A DNA stretch of 64,000 nt from a gamma proteobacterium HIMB55. Its GTDB lineage: Bacteria > Pseudomonadota > Gammaproteobacteria > Pseudomonadales > Halieaceae. Shown piece by piece: positions 1-7,202 of the stretch (the stretch's first letter is position 1; the number at the start of each line of letters is the position of its first letter). The notes under the pieces are model-generated. The model ran no database searches and was not told where the DNA came from. It worked only from the letters and a program-made list of their open reading frames with translations. The stretch covers positions 330,035-394,034 of the forward strand of contig AGIF02000001.1 in NCBI GenBank assembly GCA_000227505.4. The letters are read 5' to 3'. The position numbers and the translations under genes are program-made.

Positions 1-814
1 CCGTTGATGCAATCAGTTTCCCATCTCGGCTCCATAGCGAGCCGCGGTTGTAGCCACGTGCGCCACCAGACCAGGGGCTGTAAGTGTCATAGAGGATCCA
101 GTCGCTCATATCGGGAACCTCGTGGAACCAGATGGCGTGATCCAAACTTGCACCAATAAACACTTTCTCTGGTTGCTCGTAGGGGAAGGCGGAGAAAGCT
201 GTACTGTAGAGCGAGAAGTCGGAAATCATCGCCAGTGCGGCTTGCTGTTTGCGCACACAGCCTTCGAACGGTCCGATGACTTTGAACCATGACTGTGCAA
301 CGGGCTCTTGGGCCTCAGGAAGACGTTCAGTAATGCGCTCTCGTGTTACGCCAAAAAGATCCAACATGTTTTTGGGGAGCTTTTGGTCGCGCTCAGCGTT
401 TATGGCGGCAGCTTCTTCGGGTGATACGACCTCGGGCATGCTCAGTGAGTGAGACATACCTTCTTCTTCAACGTGGTAACTGATGGAGGTGTTGAAAATA
501 GCTTCACCGTTTTGGCGAGCCACCACTCGGCGCGTACAGAATGAACGGCCATTTCGGATAGGGTCAACCTCGAGTTCGATCGGGAGGTCTGCATTACCTG
601 CACGCAAAAAATAGCAGTGCATCGAGTGAGCGGTTAGGTGGTCGTCCACGGTTTCATAAGCGGCAAGTAAGCATTGAGCAACTACCTGACCACCGAAAAG
701 CCTGAACTGGGGACGTAAGCTGTCTCCAATAAACCAGTAATCGCCAACACGTTTGGGTGTGATGATGTCTAACACCTCAGGGAAGGTGTGGCTGATAATT
801 TCTTTAGAACTCAT
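1..814 (-). CDS. tesB: acyl-CoA thioesterase II, partial (C-terminus beyond left edge)
   Basis: About 271 N-terminal residues of an acyl-CoA thioesterase II are visible; the end of the gene lies outside the window. The family hydrolyses medium- and long-chain acyl-CoAs to fatty acid and CoA in the cytoplasm. The protein starts MSSKEIISHTFPEVLD and shows the double hot-dog landmarks RLFGGQVVAQ (about 38-47) and FLRAGNADLP (69-78). In the second half it has DHAIWFHEVPDMSDW, whose Asp aligns with the catalytic Asp of E. coli TesB (Asp204). The ATG at 812-814 is the only sensible start before the family-conserved region. The gene lies 15 bp downstream of the tandem TetR regulator on the same strand, so the two may be co-transcribed. 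The neighbouring crotonase suggests a fatty-acid or acyl-CoA theme. Identity is firm at family level; chain-length preference cannot be read from the sequence. Confidence 0.9.
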   Translation of the reverse strand, partial: MSSKEIISHTFPEVLDIITPKRVGDYWFIGDSLRPQFRLFGGQVVAQCLLAAYETVDDHLTAHSMHCYFLRAGNADLPIELEVDPIRNGRSFCTRRVVARQNGEAIFNTSISYHVEEEGMSHSLSMPEVVSPEEAAAINAERDQKLPKNMLDLFGVTRERITERLPEAQEPVAQSWFKVIGPFEGCVRKQQAALAMISDFSLYSTAFSAFPYEQPEKVFIGASLDHAIWFHEVPDMSDWILYDTYSPWSGGARGYNRGSLWSRDGKLIAST

Positions 815-829
815 GGTTACCTCAGTGTT

Positions 830-2113
830 TTATCTCGGTTTCAGACCCAAGAAAAAAACATCAAAAAAGTCGTGCGCGGCGCCTGTTAAGTCATCTAGTC
901 GTCGCCATTGATCAATGTCTGCCGCTGCGTTGATAGCACCCACCAAAAGATGGCGCGATACCAGTGCGTTGGGTGTCTCAACCGTGCCCTCCGCGACGCC
1001 TTGAGACATCAGTTGATCAAGTTTTGCGTGTGTGTCTTCTGTGCGCTTGAGTACTGATAGTCTGATATCGGGAGGAAGTGCAGTGATCGAATTATATCGA
1101 ATCATGGGTCCGCTTTCAGAGTTCTGCAGACCAAAGATGGCGGTGCAAATGTCACCCAGCTTCTCCAGAGGGGAGATCTCCTTGTCACTTTGCGACGCGA
1201 TGATGCTGTCGAACTGATCCAAGGTGAACTCATAGCACTGCGCTAACAACGCTTCTTTGCTAGAGAAATGGTAGTAGAAAGCGCCTTTGGAGACGTCCAA
1301 GGATTCCGCGATATCGTCGAGCGAAGTTCCACTAAATCCTTTTCGGTTGAAGTGTCGCGTGCCGGCGCGCAAGAAGGCTTCCTGCTTCATGCGATTCTGC
1401 GCCTCGCGATTGAAGCCCTGGCTCGCAGTAACGTTCGCTTTCGGTCGTACCTCGCCGAGTGTGAAGTCTGAATTCCTTGGTACCAAACCATTCGAGAACA
1501 GTGTTCTTATCACCCGACTTGCTTGTTTCGCGTCGCTTTCTGGCATCTCGTAGAGCCAGTAGAAAGACCAATCAAGCGCAGTGAGTAACGCTCGCGCGGT
1601 ACTCGTGGTATGGCAATCGCGGATGACGCCGGCTGCAATACCGTCGCGTAGGTAGCCTCTAAAGCGTTTAAACATGTGCAGATAATCTTGCTCGAGCTCT
1701 TTACGTTGTTCGCCCGGCAATACGGCAAGCTCTAGCGGCGCGGCAAAGTAATCTCCGCGCTCCGCTAGCGAGTCCAAGCTAATTTCAATGTGACGCTCCA
1801 TCGCGCGGATAACGCGCTCGAGCGGATCGCTGGTCTCTTTCTCCACCTCATGTAACGAGCGATGCAGACGTCCCATGGCGCTCGCGTAGCACTGGTAGAT
1901 CAAATCCTCTTTCGTTTTGACGTAGTAGTAGAGGCTGGTCTTCGTGAGTCCCAAGCGATTAGCGACGTCAGCCAAAGTGGTTGATCGAGCGCCCTTGGTG
2001 TTAAAGAGTTTTGCGGCACGCGACAGTATGGCTGTTCGTTTTGCCTCGTGTTGAGCACCACGACTGAAGGGGGAGCCAGCACCGGACTTTTTGGGAGTTG
2101 CAGGATCTGACAT
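830..2113 (-). CDS. tandem (double) TetR/AcrR family transcriptional regulator
   Basis: The protein holds two complete TetR units in one chain. The first DNA-binding domain spans about residues 25-71 (helix-turn-helix TTLADVANRLGLTKTSLYYY) and the second about 241-290 (TSLDDIAESLDVSKGAFYYH), each followed by its own alpha-helical ligand and dimer region. TetR proteins are normally about 200 residues, so this 427-residue chain is double length. I take the ATG at 2111-2113 (MSDPATPKKS) as the start. An upstream ATG at 2236 in the same frame would add 41 atypical residues and consume the divergent promoter region, including a 16-bp palindrome. Neighbours are an acyl-CoA thioesterase downstream and a divergent crotonase, so a lipid or acyl-CoA effector is plausible but inferred. 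Double TetR proteins of this kind are known among proteobacteria; their ligands are mostly unknown. Confidence 0.88.
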   Translation of the reverse strand: MSDPATPKKSGAGSPFSRGAQHEAKRTAILSRAAKLFNTKGARSTTLADVANRLGLTKTSLYYYVKTKEDLIYQCYASAMGRLHRSLHEVEKETSDPLERVIRAMERHIEISLDSLAERGDYFAAPLELAVLPGEQRKELEQDYLHMFKRFRGYLRDGIAAGVIRDCHTTSTARALLTALDWSFYWLYEMPESDAKQASRVIRTLFSNGLVPRNSDFTLGEVRPKANVTASQGFNREAQNRMKQEAFLRAGTRHFNRKGFSGTSLDDIAESLDVSKGAFYYHFSSKEALLAQCYEFTLDQFDSIIASQSDKEISPLEKLGDICTAIFGLQNSESGPMIRYNSITALPPDIRLSVLKRTEDTHAKLDQLMSQGVAEGTVETPNALVSRHLLVGAINAAADIDQWRRLDDLTGAAHDFFDVFFLGLKPR

Positions 2114-2166
2114 GGGACTCGGTATGGGCTCTCGCGCTGGCTTTAACGCTGAAAGACATTCTCGGC

Positions 2167-2182
2167 GTTCGAATATTTGAAC
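2167..2182. promoter_or_regulatory. candidate operator, imperfect 16-bp palindrome
   Basis: GTTCGAATATTTGAAC is a palindrome with one mismatched pair. It lies in the 150-bp divergent region between the tandem TetR gene and the crotonase gene. The half-site TTGAAC (2177-2182) recurs directly at 2197-2202, 20 bp (about two helical turns) away. TetR regulators commonly bind such palindromes in their own divergent promoter. Assignment to this regulator is inference. Confidence 0.45.
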
Positions 2183-2263
2183 TTTAAGTATTTTTTTTGA
2201 ACCTGTCCATTCAGAAGCACCAGACTCGTGACACAATAAGCGGCGAACAACGGGAGAGAGCAG

Positions 2264-3013
2264 ATGGTCGATTCGATTCGCTTCAACATTGAAGGTCCGG
2301 TAGCGGAGCTCACATTGTGCGCGCCAGAGCGCCGCAACGCGATTGGGTCGAGGGAAATCACTGCGGTAAAAGCAGCACTGTTGTCTATTGCCGAGAGCTG
2401 TCGGCTGTTTGTTATTCGCTCTGAGGGGCCCGTTTTCTGTGCGGGTGCGAATCTGAAAGAGATTACTGATGGCACTATGAATGGTGATGATTTTCAGTCC
2501 ATGACGAATGCTATCGCAAAGCTAAAGATCCCAACCCTTGCAATTGTTGAAGCCGATGTCTTTGGCGGTGGGGCTGAGCTCCTTTTCAGCTGCGACTTTA
2601 GGATGGCCGTCGAGGGTAAAAAGCTTATGATCCCCGCAGCGGCAGTGGGACTCTGCTATCCGGTCGAGGGGATCGAGCGGATGACACAGCGTCTTGGTAG
2701 TACCTTGGTAAGACGCTTGTTATTGACCACGGAGCCCGTGTCTTTCGAAACTTTATCTCAACACGGCGCCATCGATTGGCTTGTCGATGCCGAGTCCGTT
2801 GACGCTACATCAACGGCGCTGATCGAAAAGCTAGCAGGGCTTGCCCCAATGTCGCTCGCGGCCATGCTTCGCATCATTAAGATGGTGGAAACAAATACCT
2901 TCGACAAAGTAGCTGCACAGGCTTTGGCTGATGAGTGCAGTGCCTCAGAGGACTTGCAAGAGGGTCTGCGAGCGCAGCGAGAAAAACGAGCTCCAGTATT
3001 TAACCAACGCTAA
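2264..3013 (+). CDS. enoyl-CoA hydratase/isomerase (crotonase) family protein
   Basis: This 249-residue protein has the crotonase fold signature. FCAGANLKEI (about residues 65-74) is the first oxyanion-hole segment, and FGGGAELLFSCDFRMA (about 102-117) contains the second oxyanion glycine and the first catalytic Glu of hydratases (GGGAEL). The second catalytic Glu of true hydratases, normally in a PEI-type motif, is replaced: the region reads IPAAAVGL. This suggests an isomerase or another crotonase reaction, or relaxed chemistry, rather than classical 2-enoyl-CoA hydration. The ATG at 2264 follows a purine-rich GGGAGAGAG ribosome site. The gene is divergent from the tandem TetR regulator and probably controlled by it. 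The substrate cannot be named from the sequence. Confidence 0.85.
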   Translation: MVDSIRFNIEGPVAELTLCAPERRNAIGSREITAVKAALLSIAESCRLFVIRSEGPVFCAGANLKEITDGTMNGDDFQSMTNAIAKLKIPTLAIVEADVFGGGAELLFSCDFRMAVEGKKLMIPAAAVGLCYPVEGIERMTQRLGSTLVRRLLLTTEPVSFETLSQHGAIDWLVDAESVDATSTALIEKLAGLAPMSLAAMLRIIKMVETNTFDKVAAQALADECSASEDLQEGLRAQREKRAPVFNQR

Positions 3014-3158
3014 TTCTGTTGCGTTTTGGCTTGAAAGAAGCGGCGTTTCATCAATAGGTATTCATCAAACGGGTGGCACCTGCGCGTCAGTCTCAGAGAC
3101 AAGGCTATTGGTCTTCGTCACTCGTAAACTGCGCACCGCGCGATGGCCATACTGTGTC

Positions 3159-3181
3159 AAAGCCTGAACTTCGGGCTTTTA
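3159..3181 (+). terminator. Rho-independent terminator after the crotonase gene
   Basis: AAGCC and GGCTT arms, extendable with a G-U pair, enclose a short loop and run into TTTT. The hairpin lies between the crotonase gene and nadA on the same strand. Confidence 0.55.
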
Positions 3182-3234
3182 CTTCCGCGATATGAAGGTA
3201 AACTGCGCGCTATTCATTGTGAAGGCTTTTTTTG

Positions 3235-4308
3235 GTGTCGATTGCAGATCAAAAACTCCGTGAAATACGCGAGCAAGTTCAAACGCACTTGGCGAGTGTG
3301 CCTGCCCGACTGACACCAGAGCGTCAGAAGGCGCTCGAGGAAAAAATTCACGAGCAGCTCAAAGCGCACAACGCCGTTATCGTTGCTCACTATTACACCT
3401 CGCCCGAGATTCAGGCCCTGGCCGAAGCAACCGGTGGTTGCGTCTCGGACTCTCTCGAGATGGCACGTTTTGGACGAGACCATCCAGCGGAGACTCTTTT
3501 GGTGGCCGGTGTGCGCTTTATGGGTGAGACCGCAAAAATTCTGACTCCTCAAAAGCGCGTGTTGATGCCCACCCTCGAAGCGACCTGCTCACTCGACGAG
3601 GGCTGTCCGATTGACGAGTTCTCGGCGTTTTGCGACGCACATCCCGACAGAGAGGTGGTTGTTTACGCGAATACGTCTGCCGCGGTGAAGGCCAGAGCAG
3701 ATTGGGTAGTGACATCAAGTATTGCCCTTGATGTTGCAGAGCACTTGGCTGATGAAGACAAGAAGGTCCTCTGGGCGCCTGATCGTCATCTGGGTGATTA
3801 TGTTCGTCGCGAGAGTGGCGCGGATATTTTGGTGTGGGACGGTGCGTGCATTGTGCATGAGGAGTTTAAAGCCAAAGGCATATTGGACCTTAAGCAAGTA
3901 CACCCGGATGCCGCCGTGCTGGCGCACCCTGAGTCGCCCGCTTCCGTACTCGAGATTGCCGATCACATTGGTTCAACGACGCAGATCATCAAAGCGGCAA
4001 CCGAACTTCCTCAGCAAAAATTTATTGTCGCCACCGACCAAGGCATTTTTTACAAACTTCAAAAGGCAGCGCCCGATAAGACATTCTTGATTGCGCCGAC
4101 TGCAGGCGAAGGTGCCACGTGTCGCAGCTGTGCCAACTGCCCTTGGATGGCAATGAATGAGCTCGAGTTGCTATCTGAAGTGCTCGATGCGCCTGAGGGG
4201 CGTGAGATATTCGTTGACCCTGCATTAGCAGAAGATGCGATGAGACCGCTCAATCGGATGCTGTCCTTTGCGCAGTCGCTAAACACAGGTGTTGTAGGAA
4301 GAGCTTAA
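3235..4308 (+). CDS. nadA: quinolinate synthase A
   Basis: NadA condenses iminoaspartate with dihydroxyacetone phosphate to quinolinate in de novo NAD synthesis, using a [4Fe-4S] cluster. The protein (about 357 residues, normal length) shows [18 protein letters not shown] near the N-terminus. Candidate cluster cysteines are in LEATCS (about 119), DGACIVHE (about 206) and [13 protein letters not shown] (about 297-303), matching the three-Cys pattern of the family. A GAAGG ribosome site at 3221-3225 suits the GTG at 3235; a TTG three bases earlier is in the same frame and also possible. The 3' end overlaps the convergent bepA gene by 4 bp. No nadB or nadC is present in the window, so the gene is solitary here; nadE lies 52 kb away. 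Confidence 0.95.
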   Translation: MSIADQKLREIREQVQTHLASVPARLTPERQKALEEKIHEQLKAHNAVIVAHYYTSPEIQALAEATGGCVSDSLEMARFGRDHPAETLLVAGVRFMGETAKILTPQKRVLMPTLEATCSLDEGCPIDEFSAFCDAHPDREVVVYANTSAAVKARADWVVTSSIALDVAEHLADEDKKVLWAPDRHLGDYVRRESGADILVWDGACIVHEEFKAKGILDLKQVHPDAAVLAHPESPASVLEIADHIGSTTQIIKAATELPQQKFIVATDQGIFYKLQKAAPDKTFLIAPTAGEGATCRSCANCPWMAMNELELLSEVLDAPEGREIFVDPALAEDAMRPLNRMLSFAQSLNTGVVGRA

Positions 4309-5771
4309 GAGTTTTCCAGCTCTTCTCGGATATCCATTACATCCCGCAGTCGCTCATTAATCGTTGCTGACTGTGTGAAGTTGTTGTTCACGAGCTTTAA
4401 TGCATAGCTGAGCTGGTTCTGCGCCGCATCGAGTGCGCCCACCAAGATGAAGTACTCTGCGCGTGATTGGTGTAGTCCAATAATATCGCCCGCTAAACCT
4501 TGAACCTCAGCTAGGCGATACCAGACGCCTGGATCCTCTGGCTTTCGTTTACTCTGATTTTTTAGCACCTGTGCGGCGATGTGTGGCATACCTGCCTGCC
4601 AAAGTGCATCCGCATACGCCATTGTTAGTGGATGATTGCCGGGCGAAAGGTCCAGTCGTCTTTTGAGTTGCTGCAAGGCTGTCTGGTGCCTGCCCAGTGC
4701 CGTATCTATCGACGCGTTGGCGATGAGGAAAGCAATGTTTTTTGGGTCGGGCTTCATCGCTTGCTCGAGTGCACTGCGCGCCTTAATCGGTTCGTTGGCG
4801 TCTAACTGGGCAAGGGCGAGACCATACCAGCCTGCAGCTGCCTCGGTGCCACCTTTGCGCGTTTGCTCGGTGAAAAGATCTATCGCGGCCCTTGGGGTTT
4901 TTGCGAGCTGGTGTCTTACACGTGCTTGCATGAGCTGAAAGTCAAAGCTCTTTGGTCGGATCACGCGACGTTCAGAGCGAGCCCGGTTGCGCATATCAGC
5001 GACGCGTTTCTCAGAAAGCGGGTGTGTGCGTAAAAACTCAGGGAGTCTGTTGGTGCTGTAGAGCCGATGAGCAGCCAGCATACGCTCGTGCATGTCGGCA
5101 GCCGCGTGCGGGTCACGACCGGCTGATACAAGGGTTCGTAACCCAATTCTGTCAGCTTCCGATTCGTTGGCGCGCGAATACCGTAGGCGGGAATCTTGTG
5201 CGACGGCTTGTGTGGCTGTCATCGCGGCCAATCCTGCGTCTGAACCGGCTGTAGCTGCGAGCGCAATGGCCGCCATCAATCCTGCGATCGTTAGTGAGTT
5301 TTGACTCTGCGCCTGCTCGCGTTGCCGTGAAAAGTGGCGTTGGCTCAAGTGTGCGATTTCGTGGGTCAGCACAGCAGCCAGCTCGTCCTCGGTTTGAGCT
5401 TGATGCACCAGTCCGTTGTGAACACCCACAATGCCACCCGGGACTGCGAAGGCGTTGATTGTTGGGTTGTCGACAACAACCAGTTGAAGCTGCCTGTCCC
5501 GAAGGTCGCTATGAAGTACCAACTGGAAAATGAGATTCTCGATGTAATCGTAGAGAAGCGGGTCGTCGAGGATCGGCGCCTGAGCGCGGAAAACTTTTAA
5601 CCACAAATTGCCGAGTTTTCGCTCGTATTCCTCGGAGTAGAGGCTGGTACTCGATGCGCCAAGATTGGGGATTTTCAGGTTGTCGTTTGCTGCTAACGCC
5701 TGTGTCAGTCCGAGCGTCATCATCGTTGTCACGATAAAAACAGGTAGGCGTTGAAGGAAGACTTTCAGCAT
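4305..5771 (-). CDS. bepA: periplasmic M48 metalloprotease with TPR repeats, BepA family
   Basis: BepA (YfgC) is a periplasmic zinc protease and chaperone that assists or degrades stalled outer-membrane proteins such as LptD at the BAM complex. The 488-residue protein starts with a clear signal peptide ending near TQALA. It carries the zinc motif HEIAH at 137-141, the downstream Glu in NESEAD (about 202-207), and THPLSEKR with a His at about 250 that matches the active-site plug His of E. coli BepA (His246). The C-terminal half (about 280-470) is built of helical TPR-like repeats. The gene is convergent with nadA, with a 4-bp overlap of the ends, and divergent from the tusA-like operon. Length and domain order fit the family well. 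Confidence 0.92.
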   Translation of the reverse strand: MLKVFLQRLPVFIVTTMMTLGLTQALAANDNLKIPNLGASSTSLYSEEYERKLGNLWLKVFRAQAPILDDPLLYDYIENLIFQLVLHSDLRDRQLQLVVVDNPTINAFAVPGGIVGVHNGLVHQAQTEDELAAVLTHEIAHLSQRHFSRQREQAQSQNSLTIAGLMAAIALAATAGSDAGLAAMTATQAVAQDSRLRYSRANESEADRIGLRTLVSAGRDPHAAADMHERMLAAHRLYSTNRLPEFLRTHPLSEKRVADMRNRARSERRVIRPKSFDFQLMQARVRHQLAKTPRAAIDLFTEQTRKGGTEAAAGWYGLALAQLDANEPIKARSALEQAMKPDPKNIAFLIANASIDTALGRHQTALQQLKRRLDLSPGNHPLTMAYADALWQAGMPHIAAQVLKNQSKRKPEDPGVWYRLAEVQGLAGDIIGLHQSRAEYFILVGALDAAQNQLSYALKLVNNNFTQSATINERLRDVMDIREELENS

Positions 5772-5881
5772 GGCGTGACTTTAACTGACTTTAGCGTCTG
5801 TGGGTTCTTATGCTGTGACAAAAGAACGGTTTGTTGGTTCCTAATGGGGGTATACTCAACCCGGGGGCGATGGATTGCTTT

Positions 5882-6130
5882 ATGTCAGATGTTCAAACCA
5901 TTGATGCGCGCGGGAAGCGATGCCCGATGCCTGTGTTGATGGCTAAGCGCGCCATCAACGAGGGCGCGTTGTCGGACAGCCTGGAAATTTGGGTTACGGA
6001 CCCGTCAGCTCCAAAAGATTTTGAAACCTTTGCTCGCCTAGAGGGTCATACCGTCAGTTGGGAGCAGAGGGGCGAGATGGTCGCGATTACGTTGAGACTG
6101 AGCTCGTCTGCGCCGGGAGAAAATCCATGA
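5882..6130 (+). CDS. TusA-family sulfurtransferase
   Basis: This small (82-residue) protein has the SirA/TusA fold with the hallmark Cys-Pro-x-Pro motif: KRCPMPVLM with Cys14. TusA-type proteins accept persulfide sulfur and pass it on, for example for tRNA thiolation or other sulfur relays in the cytoplasm. I chose the ATG at 5882 because MSDVQTIDARG aligns with family starts; a longer reading from 5831 would add an unrelated N-terminus. A TATACT sequence at 5851-5856 could be the -10 element of the promoter. The stop overlaps the ATG of the next gene (ATGA), so translation is probably coupled to the AI-2E-family permease. It may be a TusA paralogue rather than TusA itself, so no symbol is given. 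Confidence 0.88.
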   Translation: MSDVQTIDARGKRCPMPVLMAKRAINEGALSDSLEIWVTDPSAPKDFETFARLEGHTVSWEQRGEMVAITLRLSSSAPGENP

Positions 6131-7182
6131 TCAACACATTGAAGCATTGGTACGAGGAGCATTTGACACATAAGGAGTCGGTGATTCTTGTGATCATCAT
6201 GGCGTCCACCTTCTTGCTGCTTGCCACGATAGGCGACGTGCTAATGCCTGTCTTAGTGGCGCTGATTTTGGCTTATCTCATGCAAGGTGTGGCTGATCGG
6301 TTGATGGGTTGGGGTCTGAACGAAATGCTTGCTCTAACAGGGGCTACGCTGTTGTTCGTGGGTGTCTTTCTGGGGTTTACCGTAGGCATTGCGCCTCTTG
6401 TTTGGCGCCAACTGGGTGGTTTGATTAGAGAGGCACCCGCCATGGTTGAAGCCGTGCAGGCCGAGGTTGCGGGTTTGATTGCACAGTACCCCACGATGAT
6501 AGAACAGGCGCCGATTGATGAGCTAATGTCCACATTGCAGGCTCAGGCGGCCTCTTTCGGACAGGCAGTGCTTGGATTTGGCCTCTCATCGATACCCGGC
6601 GTTCTAACCTTCGCGATTTACATGGTTTTGATCCCCTTGATGGTCTTCTTTTTCTTGAAAGATCGTGAGGTCATTTTGAAATGGGTGCTCGGCTTTTTGC
6701 CGACTGATCGACCGCGGCTTGATCAAATCGGGCGGGCGATGAACGTGCAGATCGCCAACTATGTTCGCGGTAAGGGTATTGAAATCACTATCATTGGCGC
6801 TGTGAGCTATGCGGCGTTCACGACCTTCGATTTGAACTACACAGCATTACTTGCTCTCTTGGTGGGTTTGAGCGTCATCGTTCCCTATATCGGGGCGTTT
6901 TTGGTGACGATCCCTGTCATGCTTGTGGCCCTGTTTCAGTTCGGTCTGACTGGCGATTTTTATTGGGTGGTTGGCCTGTACATGCTGATACAAGTCCTCG
7001 ACGGGAATGTGCTCGTGCCTCTCCTGTTTTCTGAGGCAGTGGATTTACATCCTGTCGCCATCATCATTGCCGTACTGGTTTTTGGTGGCTTATGGGGTGT
7101 CTGGGGCGTTTTCTTCGCTATTCCTCTGGCGACGCTTTGCAACGTCTTGCTGGTGTCATGGCCGAGGGTGGCAACTGAATGA
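6127..7182 (+). CDS. AI-2E family (PerM/YfgO-type) transporter
   Basis: This 351-residue inner-membrane protein has a hydrophobic N-terminal block (about residues 20-90) and a central soluble loop. Several C-terminal membrane segments contain the typical LNYTALLALLVGLSVIVPYIG and the closing VWGVFFAIPLATL. It belongs to the AI-2E transporter superfamily, whose members include autoinducer exporters, Na+/H+ antiporters and proteins of unknown substrate. The start is the ATG at 6127, overlapping the upstream tusA-like stop; the in-frame upstream ATG at 6058 lies inside tusA. The next gene begins within or just after its 3' end, so the three genes look like one operon. The YfgO-like permease next to bepA and a TusA-like gene is a recurrent gammaproteobacterial arrangement. 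The substrate is unknown. Confidence 0.87.
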   Translation: MINTLKHWYEEHLTHKESVILVIIMASTFLLLATIGDVLMPVLVALILAYLMQGVADRLMGWGLNEMLALTGATLLFVGVFLGFTVGIAPLVWRQLGGLIREAPAMVEAVQAEVAGLIAQYPTMIEQAPIDELMSTLQAQAASFGQAVLGFGLSSIPGVLTFAIYMVLIPLMVFFFLKDREVILKWVLGFLPTDRPRLDQIGRAMNVQIANYVRGKGIEITIIGAVSYAAFTTFDLNYTALLALLVGLSVIVPYIGAFLVTIPVMLVALFQFGLTGDFYWVVGLYMLIQVLDGNVLVPLLFSEAVDLHPVAIIIAVLVFGGLWGVWGVFFAIPLATLCNVLLVSWPRVATE

Positions 7183-7202
7183 AATTATTGAAGGGACAAT
7201 CT

